Shown here in pieces: positions 33,555-41,025 of a stretch of DNA of 42,911 nucleotides. The position numbers were made by a program, and so were the translations under genes. Positions within the stretch are counted from its first letter, which is position 1. Each line of letters opens with the position of its first letter. Below the pieces are notes generated by a model, which was not told where the DNA came from, made no database searches, and saw only the letters and a list, made by a program, of their open reading frames with translations. The DNA is taken from positions 1-42,911 of the forward strand of contig DBRE01000045.1 in the NCBI GenBank assembly GCA_002305535.1, written 5' to 3'. The stretch comes from Syntrophomonas sp. UBA1376. GTDB lineage: Bacteria; Bacillota; Syntrophomonadia; Syntrophomonadales; Syntrophomonadaceae.

Positions 33555-34511
33555 GTGAAGCGAATTGCTGTTCTAACCAGTGGAGGAGATGCACCTGGAA
33601 TGAATGCCGCTATTCGGGCGGTGGTTCGCTCTGCTATCTACAACCAAGTAGAAGTATTTGGCATAATGCAGGGTTACGAAGGATTGATCCAGGGGTGTAT
33701 CAAGTCTATGAATCTGGGTTCAGTAGCCGATATCATCCATCGGGGCGGCACCATTTTACAGACCTCCCGTTCCAGCAGTTTTATGAGTGAGGCAGGACGC
33801 AGGGCGGCTTTAGAACAGCTTAATAAACATGGCATTACCGGCCTGGTGGTTCTGGGGGGCAATGGCAGCCTGCGTGGGGCCTGGGAGTTTTCCAAGTTGG
33901 GGATAAAAGTAGTAGGCATCCCGGCCAGTATTGACAATGATATAGTCTATACTCGTTCCATTGGCTTTGATACCGCTGTGAATACAGCTCTACAAGCTAT
34001 TAACCACATACGGGATACTGCTACCAGTCACGGACGAGTTTTTGTTATCGAAGTGATGGGCCGTGACTGCGGTGAGATCGCTTTGGCAGCCGGAGTGGCT
34101 GGGGGAGCCGAGTCTATTTTGATTCCCGAGATAGAAGTCGACTTCGAACAGATCGTAAACAAGATCAATCAAGGAGTGGAGCGCGGTAAGCTGCACAGCA
34201 TCATTGTGGTAGCTGAGGGTGTATACCCAGTTTTGGAACTGAAAGAACACTTGCAGGAAGCCACTGGGCAGGATATTCGCGTTACTATACTGGGTCACAT
34301 CCAGCGGGGCGGAACTCCCACCGCCGTCGATCGCATCATGGGTTCCTGCATGGGTAAAGCCGCTGTAGACTATCTGATCAGTGGAAAGGGGAATGCTATG
34401 ACTGCTACGCGCCTAGGAGGAGTTCATTTGATACCTTTGCAGGAGGTAATCCGAGGCAAAAAGACACCCGAATTAGGCATGTTCGATCTAGCTCGGGTCT
34501 TATCTATTTAA
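33555..34511 (+). CDS. pfkA: ATP-dependent-type 6-phosphofructokinase with unusual active site
   Basis: A 318-residue PfkA: fructose-6-phosphate to fructose-1,6-bisphosphate in glycolysis. GTG 33555 follows GGAGG. GGDAPGMNAAIRA (10-22) binds nucleotide phosphates, SIDNDI holds Asp127 and Asp129, and MGRDCGEIAL (168-177) and GHIQRGGTPTAVDR are as expected. Two positions differ from the norm, using E. coli numbering, which fits directly. The GGDG motif is GGNG, so Asp103 (Mg/ATP contact) is Asn, and Thr125 is Ser. ATP use, low activity or altered regulation are all possible. It is followed after 16 bases by pyk. Confidence 0.9.
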   Translation: MKRIAVLTSGGDAPGMNAAIRAVVRSAIYNQVEVFGIMQGYEGLIQGCIKSMNLGSVADIIHRGGTILQTSRSSSFMSEAGRRAALEQLNKHGITGLVVLGGNGSLRGAWEFSKLGIKVVGIPASIDNDIVYTRSIGFDTAVNTALQAINHIRDTATSHGRVFVIEVMGRDCGEIALAAGVAGGAESILIPEIEVDFEQIVNKINQGVERGKLHSIIVVAEGVYPVLELKEHLQEATGQDIRVTILGHIQRGGTPTAVDRIMGSCMGKAAVDYLISGKGNAMTATRLGGVHLIPLQEVIRGKKTPELGMFDLARVLSI

Positions 34512-34527
34512 GGGGGAGGTTTCCATT

Positions 34528-36276
34528 TTGCGCAAGACTAAGATCATTGCCACAATAGGGCCCGCCAGCGAAAAGATAGAGACTATCAAGAAAATGATGG
34601 CAGCTGGCTTGAATGTAGCCCGTCTAAACTTTTCCCATGGAACCCATGATGAACATCGCCAACGCATTCTGAACTTGCGCCAGGCAGCCGAGGAATCCCA
34701 AGGACTGCTAGCCATCATGCTGGATACCAGTGGTCCGGAAATCCGTACGGGGCGTTTGGCTGATGGTGTGGTCAAATTGGAAGTCGGGCAGAGATTCGTT
34801 CTCACCAGTAGGGATGTACCTGGCAACCATGAAGAGGTTCAGGTGAGTTATGCGAACCTACCTCAGGAAGTGACACCGGGAACCTCTATATTGATCTCTG
34901 ACGGTTTAATAAATCTCAAGGTGGAAGAAACCACTCCCACTGATGTAGTTTGCCGGGTAATGAATGGTGGAGAATTAGGAGAGCGCAAAGGCATAAATGT
35001 GCCCGGGGTGCGTATCAATATGTCCTTTATGACTGACAAAGACCGGGAAGATATTCTGTTCGGCATCGAAATGAAAGTAGATTTTATAGCGGCTTCCTTT
35101 GTGCGTACTGCTGAGGACGTTCTGGAGATCAGGCGGATACTGGAACAAAAGGGTGCCGACATTGATATAATTGCCAAGATCGAAAGCCAGGAAGGAGTCA
35201 ACAACCTGGATGATATTATCCAAGTGGTCGATGGAGTAATGGTAGCCCGTGGTGATCTAGGGGTGGAGATACCTGCCGAAGAAGTGCCTCTGGTACAAAA
35301 ATTAGTGGTCGATAAGTGCACCAGTGCCGGTAAAGCGGTGATAATAGCCACGCAGATGCTGGACTCCATGATAAACAATCCCCGTCCCACCCGAGCCGAG
35401 GTGTCTGACGTAGCCAATGCCATATTTGACGGAGCAGATGCCATAATGCTGTCCGGCGAAACAGCGGCTGGAAAGTACCCGGTGGAAGTTGTGGAAACGA
35501 TGGCGCGTATAGCTGCTCGCTCGGAGCAGGCTCTGCCTTATGCTGACATATTGAGACGTAAACGAACTCGTGAAAACATCTCGGTTACTGATGCCATCAG
35601 TTATGCTACCTGTGCAACTGCCACTAACTTGGGAGCTTCGACTATAATCACCTCCACCCACACCGGTTATACCGCGCGCATGGTGGCCAAATATCGCCCT
35701 CAAGCCAACATCGTAGCGGCTACACCCAACCGGGCCATTCTGCAAAAAATGGCTCTGGTGTGGGGTGTTTATCCAGTATTGATCCAGACAACGTCCGGTA
35801 CAGATGAGTTGTTCGAAGAGTCCATACGCGCCGCCCTGAGTTGCGGCTATATTGAAAATGGTGATCTGGTTATATTGACTGCTGGTGTTCCTACCGGCCA
35901 TTCGGGTGCCACTAACCTGATGAAGGTACACATTGTGGGAGAGATTTTGGTTCAGGGGATGGGGATTGGTTCGGAAATCGCCAAGGGTCCAGTTCGCATC
36001 ATAGACTTTTCCGAGGATGTGAGCCGCGTTCAGCCCGGGGATATCGTAGTGATTCATAGTGCTGAAAGCAGTCTGGCACCTTATCTGTCCCAGATCGGAG
36101 CTTTGATCGCAGAAGAAGGAGGACTTACTTCCAACGCGGCCATTATGGGCTTGCAGGCCCGTATTCCAGTTATCGTTGGGGCCCAGGATGCTACCAGTAA
36201 ACTCGAGGAGGGGATGCTGGTGACAGTAGACACTCCTCGGGGCAGGGTATATAAGGGTTTAGCCCAGGTGCTATAG
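34528..36276 (+). CDS. pyk: Pyruvate kinase with C-terminal PEP-utilising domain
   Basis: A 582-residue pyruvate kinase: phosphoenolpyruvate and ADP to pyruvate and ATP, the last step of glycolysis. TTG 34528 follows GGGGAGG. The barrel begins RKTKIIATIGPAS; NFSHGTHDEHRQRI, IIAKIESQEGVNN, VARGDLGVE (metal and PEP site) and the IIATQMLDSM segment are intact. Residues from about 475 are an extra domain of the Bacillus type, resembling the PEP-utilising mobile domain. It closes the dnaE-mtrB-pfkA-pyk operon before a terminator. Confidence 0.95.
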   Translation: MRKTKIIATIGPASEKIETIKKMMAAGLNVARLNFSHGTHDEHRQRILNLRQAAEESQGLLAIMLDTSGPEIRTGRLADGVVKLEVGQRFVLTSRDVPGNHEEVQVSYANLPQEVTPGTSILISDGLINLKVEETTPTDVVCRVMNGGELGERKGINVPGVRINMSFMTDKDREDILFGIEMKVDFIAASFVRTAEDVLEIRRILEQKGADIDIIAKIESQEGVNNLDDIIQVVDGVMVARGDLGVEIPAEEVPLVQKLVVDKCTSAGKAVIIATQMLDSMINNPRPTRAEVSDVANAIFDGADAIMLSGETAAGKYPVEVVETMARIAARSEQALPYADILRRKRTRENISVTDAISYATCATATNLGASTIITSTHTGYTARMVAKYRPQANIVAATPNRAILQKMALVWGVYPVLIQTTSGTDELFEESIRAALSCGYIENGDLVILTAGVPTGHSGATNLMKVHIVGEILVQGMGIGSEIAKGPVRIIDFSEDVSRVQPGDIVVIHSAESSLAPYLSQIGALIAEEGGLTSNAAIMGLQARIPVIVGAQDATSKLEEGMLVTVDTPRGRVYKGLAQVL

Positions 36277-36281
36277 ACAAC

Positions 36282-36319
36282 AAAAAAGGGATTCGGTAGT
36301 TCTACCGAGTCCCCTTTTT
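36282..36319 (+). terminator. Terminator of the dnaE-pyk operon
   Basis: An AAAGGG...TCGGTAG / CTACCGA...CCCTTTTT hairpin lies directly after the pyk stop codon and ends in five T. It is A-rich on the other side, so it might also work for the convergent minus-strand genes. Confidence 0.88.
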
Positions 36320-36360
36320 ATCGTTCATCCTGCTGGGCGGCGCTATAATGATTGTGTAGA

Positions 36361-36381
36361 CCTGCGGGAGCGAACCGCAGG
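36361..36381. repeat. Small hairpin between pyk and crotonase
   Basis: CCTGCGG (36361-36367) and CCGCAGG (36375-36381) pair around a 7-base loop. No T run follows, so its role is unclear; it lies 50 bases past the minus-strand crotonase stop. Confidence 0.4.
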
Positions 36382-36430
36382 GGAGTGGTATCATCACATC
36401 CGCTTTAGCAGGTTGAATACCTATTGTTAA

Positions 36431-37228
36431 CTACTTACCCTTGAAGTCCGCTTTCCGGTTTTCTAAGAATGCACCCATGCCTTCTTTTTGATCCTCAGAG
36501 GCAAACAGCATAGACCAAGCGATCTGTTCAGCACGGCTGCCAGATTTGATATCCAAGTTCATGGAATTATTAACGCAGGCCTTAGCTTCGCGCAAAGCCA
36601 GCGGAGACTTCTTGCAGAGTCTCTTGGCAAATTTCGTAGCTTCACCTACAACTTCCGCTGCCGGTACTACCTTATTCACTAGACCAATTTTCTCCGCTGT
36701 AGCGCCATCGAAGAACTCGCCAGTGAATATGTACTGTTTGGCGAGACAGATGGAAGAGCTACGTGGAAAGCGCTGGGTTCCCCCGGCACCTGGGAAGATC
36801 CCCAGATTGATTTCCGGCAATCCCAAAGTGCAGTTATCCGCCACAATGCGGATATCACAAGCCATGACCATTTCCAGGCCACCGCCCAAGGCCAATCCGT
36901 TAACAGCAGCTATGGTTGGTTTGTGATTGTCTTCGATCATAAAGAGGGTTTTGTGAACCTTATCCAGGAAGTCGCGAGCTTGGAAAGGATTGTACCCATT
37001 GACAGCTTTTAAGTCCGCTCCAGCTGCGAAAGCATTTTCATTACCCCTGATTATGATGGCCCGAACTTCAGGATCCAGATGAAAACCTTCCAGGATCTCA
37101 TAAGCTTCATCCAGGAGCAGTTCGTTGACTGCGTTGAAAGCTTTAGGACGATTGAGCTGAATTATACCTATACCTGGTTCTTCAACACTTACTAAACAAG
37201 TCTCATACTGTTTATCTCGATAAGACAT
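36431..37228 (-). CDS. Enoyl-CoA hydratase (crotonase)
   Basis: A 265-residue crotonase that adds water to 2-enoyl-CoA to give 3-hydroxyacyl-CoA in beta-oxidation, or the reverse in butyrate formation. Both catalytic Glu are present: Glu119 in LALGGGLEM (113-120) and Glu139 in LPEINLGIFPGAGGTQR (137-153). The oxyanion-hole segment FAAGADL (67-73) is intact. AAGGAGG lies six bases before the ATG. It is 39 bases downstream of hbd, so the two are an operon for successive steps. The LPEINLGIFPGAGG sequence is typical of short-chain hydratases. Confidence 0.92.
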   Translation of the reverse strand: MSYRDKQYETCLVSVEEPGIGIIQLNRPKAFNAVNELLLDEAYEILEGFHLDPEVRAIIIRGNENAFAAGADLKAVNGYNPFQARDFLDKVHKTLFMIEDNHKPTIAAVNGLALGGGLEMVMACDIRIVADNCTLGLPEINLGIFPGAGGTQRFPRSSSICLAKQYIFTGEFFDGATAEKIGLVNKVVPAAEVVGEATKFAKRLCKKSPLALREAKACVNNSMNLDIKSGSRAEQIAWSMLFASEDQKEGMGAFLENRKADFKGK

Positions 37229-37267
37229 ACTTAACCTCCTTAACCCCGCCCCAATAAGGCAATATTG

Positions 37268-38125
37268 CTATTTTTTGCTGTAATCGTAGAAACCTTTACC
37301 GGTCTTTCTGCCTAACCAGCCAGCCCGCACCATCTGTTTAAGGATGCCAGCCGGACGATATTTGGGATCACCGGTTTCTCTAAAGAGGACATTGCATACT
37401 TCCAGTCCAATGTCCAGTCCAACCATGTCACAGAGAGTAAATGGTCCCATCGGCCAACCAGCTCCCAGCTTCATAGCCTTGTCAATGTCTTCTACACTGG
37501 CCAGACCTTCCATGAGTATAAAGGCAGCTTCGTTCATTCCCGGGATTAGGATGCGGTTAACGACAAAGCCAGGGCCTTCTTTTACTTTGATTGGTTTTTT
37601 GCCAATGGCTTTGGATAGTTCCATGACTGCTTCGACAGTTTCATCAGCAGTCTGAATGGCTGGAATTACTTCGATAAGAGCCATGACCATTGCCGGGTTG
37701 AAGAAATGCATGCCAACTACTTTAGTGGGATCACGATAGGCAGCGGCAATTTCCGTGATGGATAATGAAGAAGTGTTACTAGATACGATAACCTCAGGTC
37801 TCAGGATCTCGCCCAAGTCCTTGTAGACTTGTTTTTTAATGTCCATGTTTTCTACCACAGATTCAATAACGAAGTCTACATCAGCCAGATCTTTCAAATC
37901 GGCAGTGCCGGTGATGTTAGCGGTGACAAAATCTTTGGCACCCGCAGGAGCTTGGCCTTTTTCTTCCGCTTTAGCTAGGCCTCTACCGATTCTCTCAATA
38001 GTCTTGTCGACTATTTCCTGTTTAATATCATATAAGACGACCTTTTTGCCTGCACCAGCTACTGCCCAGGCAATACCCATACCCATGGTACCTGCACCTA
38101 AAACCGCAATTTTATTGATCTCCAT
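37268..38125 (-). CDS. hbd: 3-hydroxybutyryl-CoA dehydrogenase
   Basis: A 285-residue NAD(P)-dependent dehydrogenase: 3-hydroxyacyl-CoA to 3-oxoacyl-CoA in butyrate/fatty-acid oxidation. The Rossmann motif is GAGTMG (10-15). Catalytic Ser119, His140 (GMHFFNP) and Glu152 are present. The C-terminal dimer domain ends TGKGFYDYSKK. The length is normal for Hbd. AAGGAGG lies ten bases before the ATG. It is the first gene of an hbd-crotonase operon with a long upstream region (38126-38556). Confidence 0.93.
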   Translation of the reverse strand: MEINKIAVLGAGTMGMGIAWAVAGAGKKVVLYDIKQEIVDKTIERIGRGLAKAEEKGQAPAGAKDFVTANITGTADLKDLADVDFVIESVVENMDIKKQVYKDLGEILRPEVIVSSNTSSLSITEIAAAYRDPTKVVGMHFFNPAMVMALIEVIPAIQTADETVEAVMELSKAIGKKPIKVKEGPGFVVNRILIPGMNEAAFILMEGLASVEDIDKAMKLGAGWPMGPFTLCDMVGLDIGLEVCNVLFRETGDPKYRPAGILKQMVRAGWLGRKTGKGFYDYSKK

Positions 38126-38556
38126 CGATAATGAACCTCCTTATACACCATAGCATGGACCAAACACATCATGGTAACATCACATTCCTACACCTATCAC
38201 CTCCCCTTATATGAATACCTTCGCAAGTTGTACCGAGATCCCAAGTGCGAAGGCTTTCAGACTATAAAGCTGACAGGCCTACCATACAGGAGCCTTACCG
38301 CGAGTCTCTCCGGTGAGACAAATAAGTGACAGTTGCTGCCGACTGCCTGTCTAAAGCTATAGTACCTGTTATTATGTAAAATTATTATGAAACTATTAAA
38401 TGAAAAGAATCTTGAGTAGTATTTTTGATCTTAATAAACTCGCCATGAATGATAATCAGAAAATAAATTCATGTATAAATATGATAGCATACTAACATTT
38501 GAAAAATTGACTGAAATTTAGCCTCTCCAAAGATAAATATTAATAGAATGTATGGT
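38126..38556. other. Long leader region upstream of hbd
   Basis: About 430 bases without a gene I trust. On the minus strand it holds a GGGGAGGTGATAGG ribosome-binding-like run and a CCTTCGCA/TGCGAAGG hairpin (38218-38225 with 38246-38253). A GTCTC/GAGAC hairpin lies near 38305-38325. The far end (38380-38540) is strongly A/T-rich, as expected for promoters of both flanking genes, but no single promoter was fixed. Confidence 0.4.
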
Positions 38557-38585
38557 AAAAAAAGAACAGCGCCAGTGCTGTTCTT
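38557..38585 (-). terminator. Terminator of the peptidoglycan-binding-like gene
   Basis: AAGAACAGC (38562-38570) and GCTGTTCTT (38577-38585) form a 9-bp stem with a 6-base loop; on the minus strand a T run follows. It lies 23 bases after the gene's stop. Confidence 0.85.
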
Positions 38586-38607
38586 ATTAAATAACAGAGT
38601 AAGAGTA

Positions 38608-39075
38608 CTATTGATGCGTGGAATTGTCTTCTGTGGGTGGAGAGGAGGCGATATTGTAAGCCGCTTCTTGGATCATCAGCTTCAGAGTCTCGGCATCAAG
38701 GCCTCCAGTAGCACTCAAACCATGATCACGTTGAAAATGGCTGATGAAATCAGTGGTCTGTTCGTCATTGGCCATGCCCAACACTAGCAACATTTTTCGA
38801 ATTTCCTCTTCATCCTGGTTAGTTACCAACATAAGATGACTGGAGCGGCTGACCTGATCAATATTGTGGATCCCAGTGATGGGGTCGAAAGATTCATTTG
38901 CATCGCCAGTATTTTTTTCTGCAGCTGGTTCAACCGTAGCTGCCACTGCTGCATTACTAACAAATTGAGATCGCTCCACCAGGGTGTCAAAGTTGCTGGC
39001 CACACCCATAGTAGCCCCAATCATAGTTGCCGAACAGATCATTAAAACTAAAAATATGAGGTGTCCCCGTGTCAT
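38608..39075 (-). CDS. Membrane-anchored protein with peptidoglycan-binding-like end
   Basis: A 155-residue protein. The first 25 residues are a signal peptide or anchor (RGHLIFLVLMICSATMIGATMG). The middle is polar and likely extracellular. Near the C-terminus, FQRDHGLSATGGLDAETLKLM (about 115-135) resembles one repeat of the PG_binding_1 domain (FQxxxGLxxTGxxDxxTxxxL). That domain usually binds cell-wall peptidoglycan. It is not followed by a hydrolase domain. Role is inferred; sporulation or wall attachment are options. Confidence 0.65.
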   Translation of the reverse strand: MTRGHLIFLVLMICSATMIGATMGVASNFDTLVERSQFVSNAAVAATVEPAAEKNTGDANESFDPITGIHNIDQVSRSSHLMLVTNQDEEEIRKMLLVLGMANDEQTTDFISHFQRDHGLSATGGLDAETLKLMIQEAAYNIASSPPTEDNSTHQ

Positions 39076-39197
39076 AATCTAAAACCTCCACCTACATAGT
39101 AAAATATTCCACCATAAAATTCAATTACTGACCAAATTCACTTTGTCCCCTGAAAAAGAGATCACCACAGGAAGCCCGGTGTTGAAACAGTACCGTA

Positions 39198-39431
39198 TTA
39201 CACCCCATAATCACGTTCTTTTTTATTGCTTTTTATCAAACTAACATCAGTTGAGTTGAACATGGCAAATACCTCATCACCAGGATGAAGATCCATAGCC
39301 TGAGCGGCTCCGGCCGTGATGGTGGCATAGACCGGCCTATCTCCAACATCTACGATCACTTCCGTCATATCCTGTCCGGTTTTGACATCCATTATTTTTC
39401 CCACTAGTTTATTAGGTTGACTAATGCGCAT
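39198..39431 (-). CDS. Mop/TOBE domain protein (molbindin-like)
   Basis: A 77-residue single TOBE/Mop domain. ATG 39431 is chosen because AAAGGAG is eight bases upstream; a frame open further to 39470 has no such site. The sequence pattern (NKLVGKIMDVKTGQDMTEVIVDVG near the start and ITAGAAQAMDLHPGDEVFAMFNSTDVSLIK at the end) is that of Mop proteins, which assemble into rings that bind molybdate or tungstate in the cytoplasm. It fits the Mo/W transport operon at 11-14.4 kb, but is far from it. Confidence 0.85.
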   Translation of the reverse strand: MRISQPNKLVGKIMDVKTGQDMTEVIVDVGDRPVYATITAGAAQAMDLHPGDEVFAMFNSTDVSLIKSNKKERDYGV

Positions 39432-39470
39432 GCGAACAACTCCTTTTCTTTTAGAATGTGCAGCGCCCAC

Positions 39471-39727
39471 ACAAAATATAATTGGTTATGGATTTGCATG
39501 ATCCATTGAATCCTTTCATGATTGTAATTGCTATGAAAATAGCCCTCGCTGTGTCATCGACCGTTCCGGCACACCTGATGCTCCCTTTGGTCGCTATTAG
39601 GGTAGCGAGCGAAGCCTGGCGATCTCTACCATTATCTACGGTTTGAGCTTAGAGATTGCCACGTCCACCACGGGGGCTCGCGACATCAATAGTGAAAAGC
39701 TGGTAAAACTTTCAGTGGAAGTAAAGG
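39471..39727. other. Intergenic region with a decayed repeat
   Basis: This region between the Mop and SPFH genes holds no gene that I trust. Most of it is occupied by the degenerate repeat at 39603-39687. Confidence 0.4.
39603..39687. repeat. Degenerate dispersed repeat (GCGAGC...GAGATTGCC type)
   Basis: Left half GCGAGC...GCGATCTCTA (from 39605) and right half TAGAGATTGCC...GGCTCGCG (to about 39683) are imperfect inverted copies. The form resembles TTGCGAGC...CAATCTC intergenic repeats seen in many Firmicutes and other bacteria. Confidence 0.45.
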
Positions 39728-39756
39728 TTTTCAATGTGATATAAAAGTGATATCAT
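39728..39756 (+). promoter_or_regulatory. Promoter of the SPFH gene
   Basis: TTTTCA (39728-39733) and TATCAT (39751-39756) are separated by 17 bases. A GTGATAT direct repeat lies between them. Confidence 0.5.
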
Positions 39757-39787
39757 AATAATAGCAAAAACGAAATGAAGGAGGAAT

Positions 39788-40648
39788 ATGATGAGCGAGA
39801 AACAAGCCTGGAAAATCAATGGTTTCGTAGGTATTTTCATCATCTTGTTGCTGATAGGGTTGGCGGTGTACGCATTCTTTACTTCTCTATCTTTGCCAGT
39901 GGCAATTGGGCTGGCGGTTTTAATTACTATAATAGTGGGTGTATTAGCCAGTGGTTTTACCATTGTCCAGCCCAATGAAGCCAGGGTACTGACATTTTTT
40001 GGTCGTTATGTGGGTACTATCGTTGATGATGGCATGTGGCTGACCGTACCACTGACTGCTCGTAAACATGTATCTTTAAGAGTCCGCAATTTCAATAGTA
40101 AAATGCTAAAAGTTAATGATGTGGACGGCAATCCGGTGGAAATCGCGGCGGTGATTGTATTTAAGGTCATCAATTCCGCCCGGGCGGTGTTTGATGTGGA
40201 CGATTATGAAACTTTTGTGGAGATCCAAAGTGAAACAGCTCTGCGCCATGTAGCAACCAAGTATCCTTACGATGTCTTTGAAGAAGGAGGTTATTCCCTG
40301 CGAGGTAATGCGGAGGAAGTGGCAGCCGAATTGGCCCGCGAACTTCAGGAACGCCTAATGGTAGCCGGGGTAGAGGTCATGGAAGCTCGCTTGACCCATT
40401 TGGCCTATGCCACCGAGATAGCTAGCGCTATGCTGCAGCGCCAGCAGGCCACTGCCATTCTGGCTGCCCGCCAGAAGATCGTTGAAGGGGCAGTGGGCAT
40501 GGCGGAGATGGCCATTGCCCAACTAGAAAGCAATCATACCGTGGAATTGGATGACGAGCGGAAAGTGGCCATGATCAACAATCTCTTGGTAGCAATTGTC
40601 TCGGATCGCTCAGCTCAGCCGGTAATAAATACTGGAACATTATATTAG
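39788..40648 (+). CDS. SPFH/band-7 domain membrane protein
   Basis: A 286-residue SPFH (stomatin/prohibitin/flotillin) protein. Two hydrophobic spans at about 12-33 and 37-57 precede the SPFH domain (about 60-220). Its family signature is clear: FTIVQPNEARVLTFFGRYVGT, VSLRVRNFNSKMLKVNDVDGNPVEIAAVIVFKV and a long helical tail with RQKIVEGAVGMAEMAI. GAAGGAGG precedes the ATG (39788 or 39791). Such proteins organise membrane microdomains or protease complexes. The next gene begins ten bases later and encodes an Arc-like protein, a known pairing in Firmicutes. Confidence 0.9.
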   Translation: MMSEKQAWKINGFVGIFIILLLIGLAVYAFFTSLSLPVAIGLAVLITIIVGVLASGFTIVQPNEARVLTFFGRYVGTIVDDGMWLTVPLTARKHVSLRVRNFNSKMLKVNDVDGNPVEIAAVIVFKVINSARAVFDVDDYETFVEIQSETALRHVATKYPYDVFEEGGYSLRGNAEEVAAELARELQERLMVAGVEVMEARLTHLAYATEIASAMLQRQQATAILAARQKIVEGAVGMAEMAIAQLESNHTVELDDERKVAMINNLLVAIVSDRSAQPVINTGTLY

Positions 40649-40658
40649 GGAAAAACCA

Positions 40659-40856
40659 ATGGCACCGAAAAAATCGTTTTTATTACGCATGAATCCTCAA
40701 TTATATGAGGTAATGGAGAAATGGGCTGCAGATGAATTCCGCAGTGTCAATGCCCACATTGAATTTCTACTACGTGATGCAGCCCTGCGTAGTGGTCGGT
40801 TAGGTAAAAAAGAAAAGCTGAGCCACCAGGAAAACGACGAATATGATGCTGATTAA
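40659..40856 (+). CDS. Arc-type ribbon-helix-helix protein
   Basis: A 65-residue ribbon-helix-helix protein of Arc/MetJ type. Residues 4-12 (KKSFLLRMN) form the strand, then two helices (PQLYEVMEKWAADEFRSVNAHIEFLLRDA, about 13-41). The acidic tail is about 20 residues. It is translationally close to the SPFH gene (ten-base gap), with a GGG-type site. It probably binds DNA as a dimer; a partner toxin gene is not seen, so an antitoxin role is not supported. Confidence 0.75.
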   Translation: MAPKKSFLLRMNPQLYEVMEKWAADEFRSVNAHIEFLLRDAALRSGRLGKKEKLSHQENDEYDAD

Positions 40857-40862
40857 GGAATT

Positions 40863-40893
40863 GTCATCCTGAGGGAGAAACGACCAAAGAATC
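40863..40893. repeat. Half copy of the GTCATCCTGAG repeat
   Basis: GTCATCCTGAGGGAG...AAGAATC resembles the arms of the palindrome at 27288-27352. The other half is missing; the long inverted repeat at 40906-41004 begins 13 bases later. Confidence 0.4.
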
Positions 40894-40905
40894 ATTTTTC
40901 ATCTT

Positions 40906-41004
40906 GATGCAAGCGGGGACGGTTCTTTCTGTCATGTCAGACCATTGAGCTCACCAACAATTTTCCTTTCAGACATGACAGAAAGAACCGTCCCCGCTTG
41001 CATC
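40906..41004. repeat. 33-bp perfect inverted repeat, dispersed element copy 2
   Basis: The left arm 40906-40938 and right arm 40972-41004 are exact inverted copies of 33 bases with a 33-base centre. The arms share GATGCAAG-n-GGGGACGGTTCTTTCTGTCAT with the copy at 29572-29673; differences are matched in both arms. Confidence 0.9.
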
Positions 41005-41025
41005 CCTTTATCAGGGGGATTTTTT
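41002..41025 (+). terminator. Possible terminator after the SPFH-Arc genes
   Basis: ATCCC...GGGAT stem followed by six T on the plus strand, overlapping the end of the inverted repeat and the 3' end of the convergent minus-strand gene. Confidence 0.5.

Noticed and set aside
40659..40856. Antitoxin of a toxin-antitoxin pair.
   Set aside because: The neighbour is an SPFH protein and no toxin-like small gene is adjacent.
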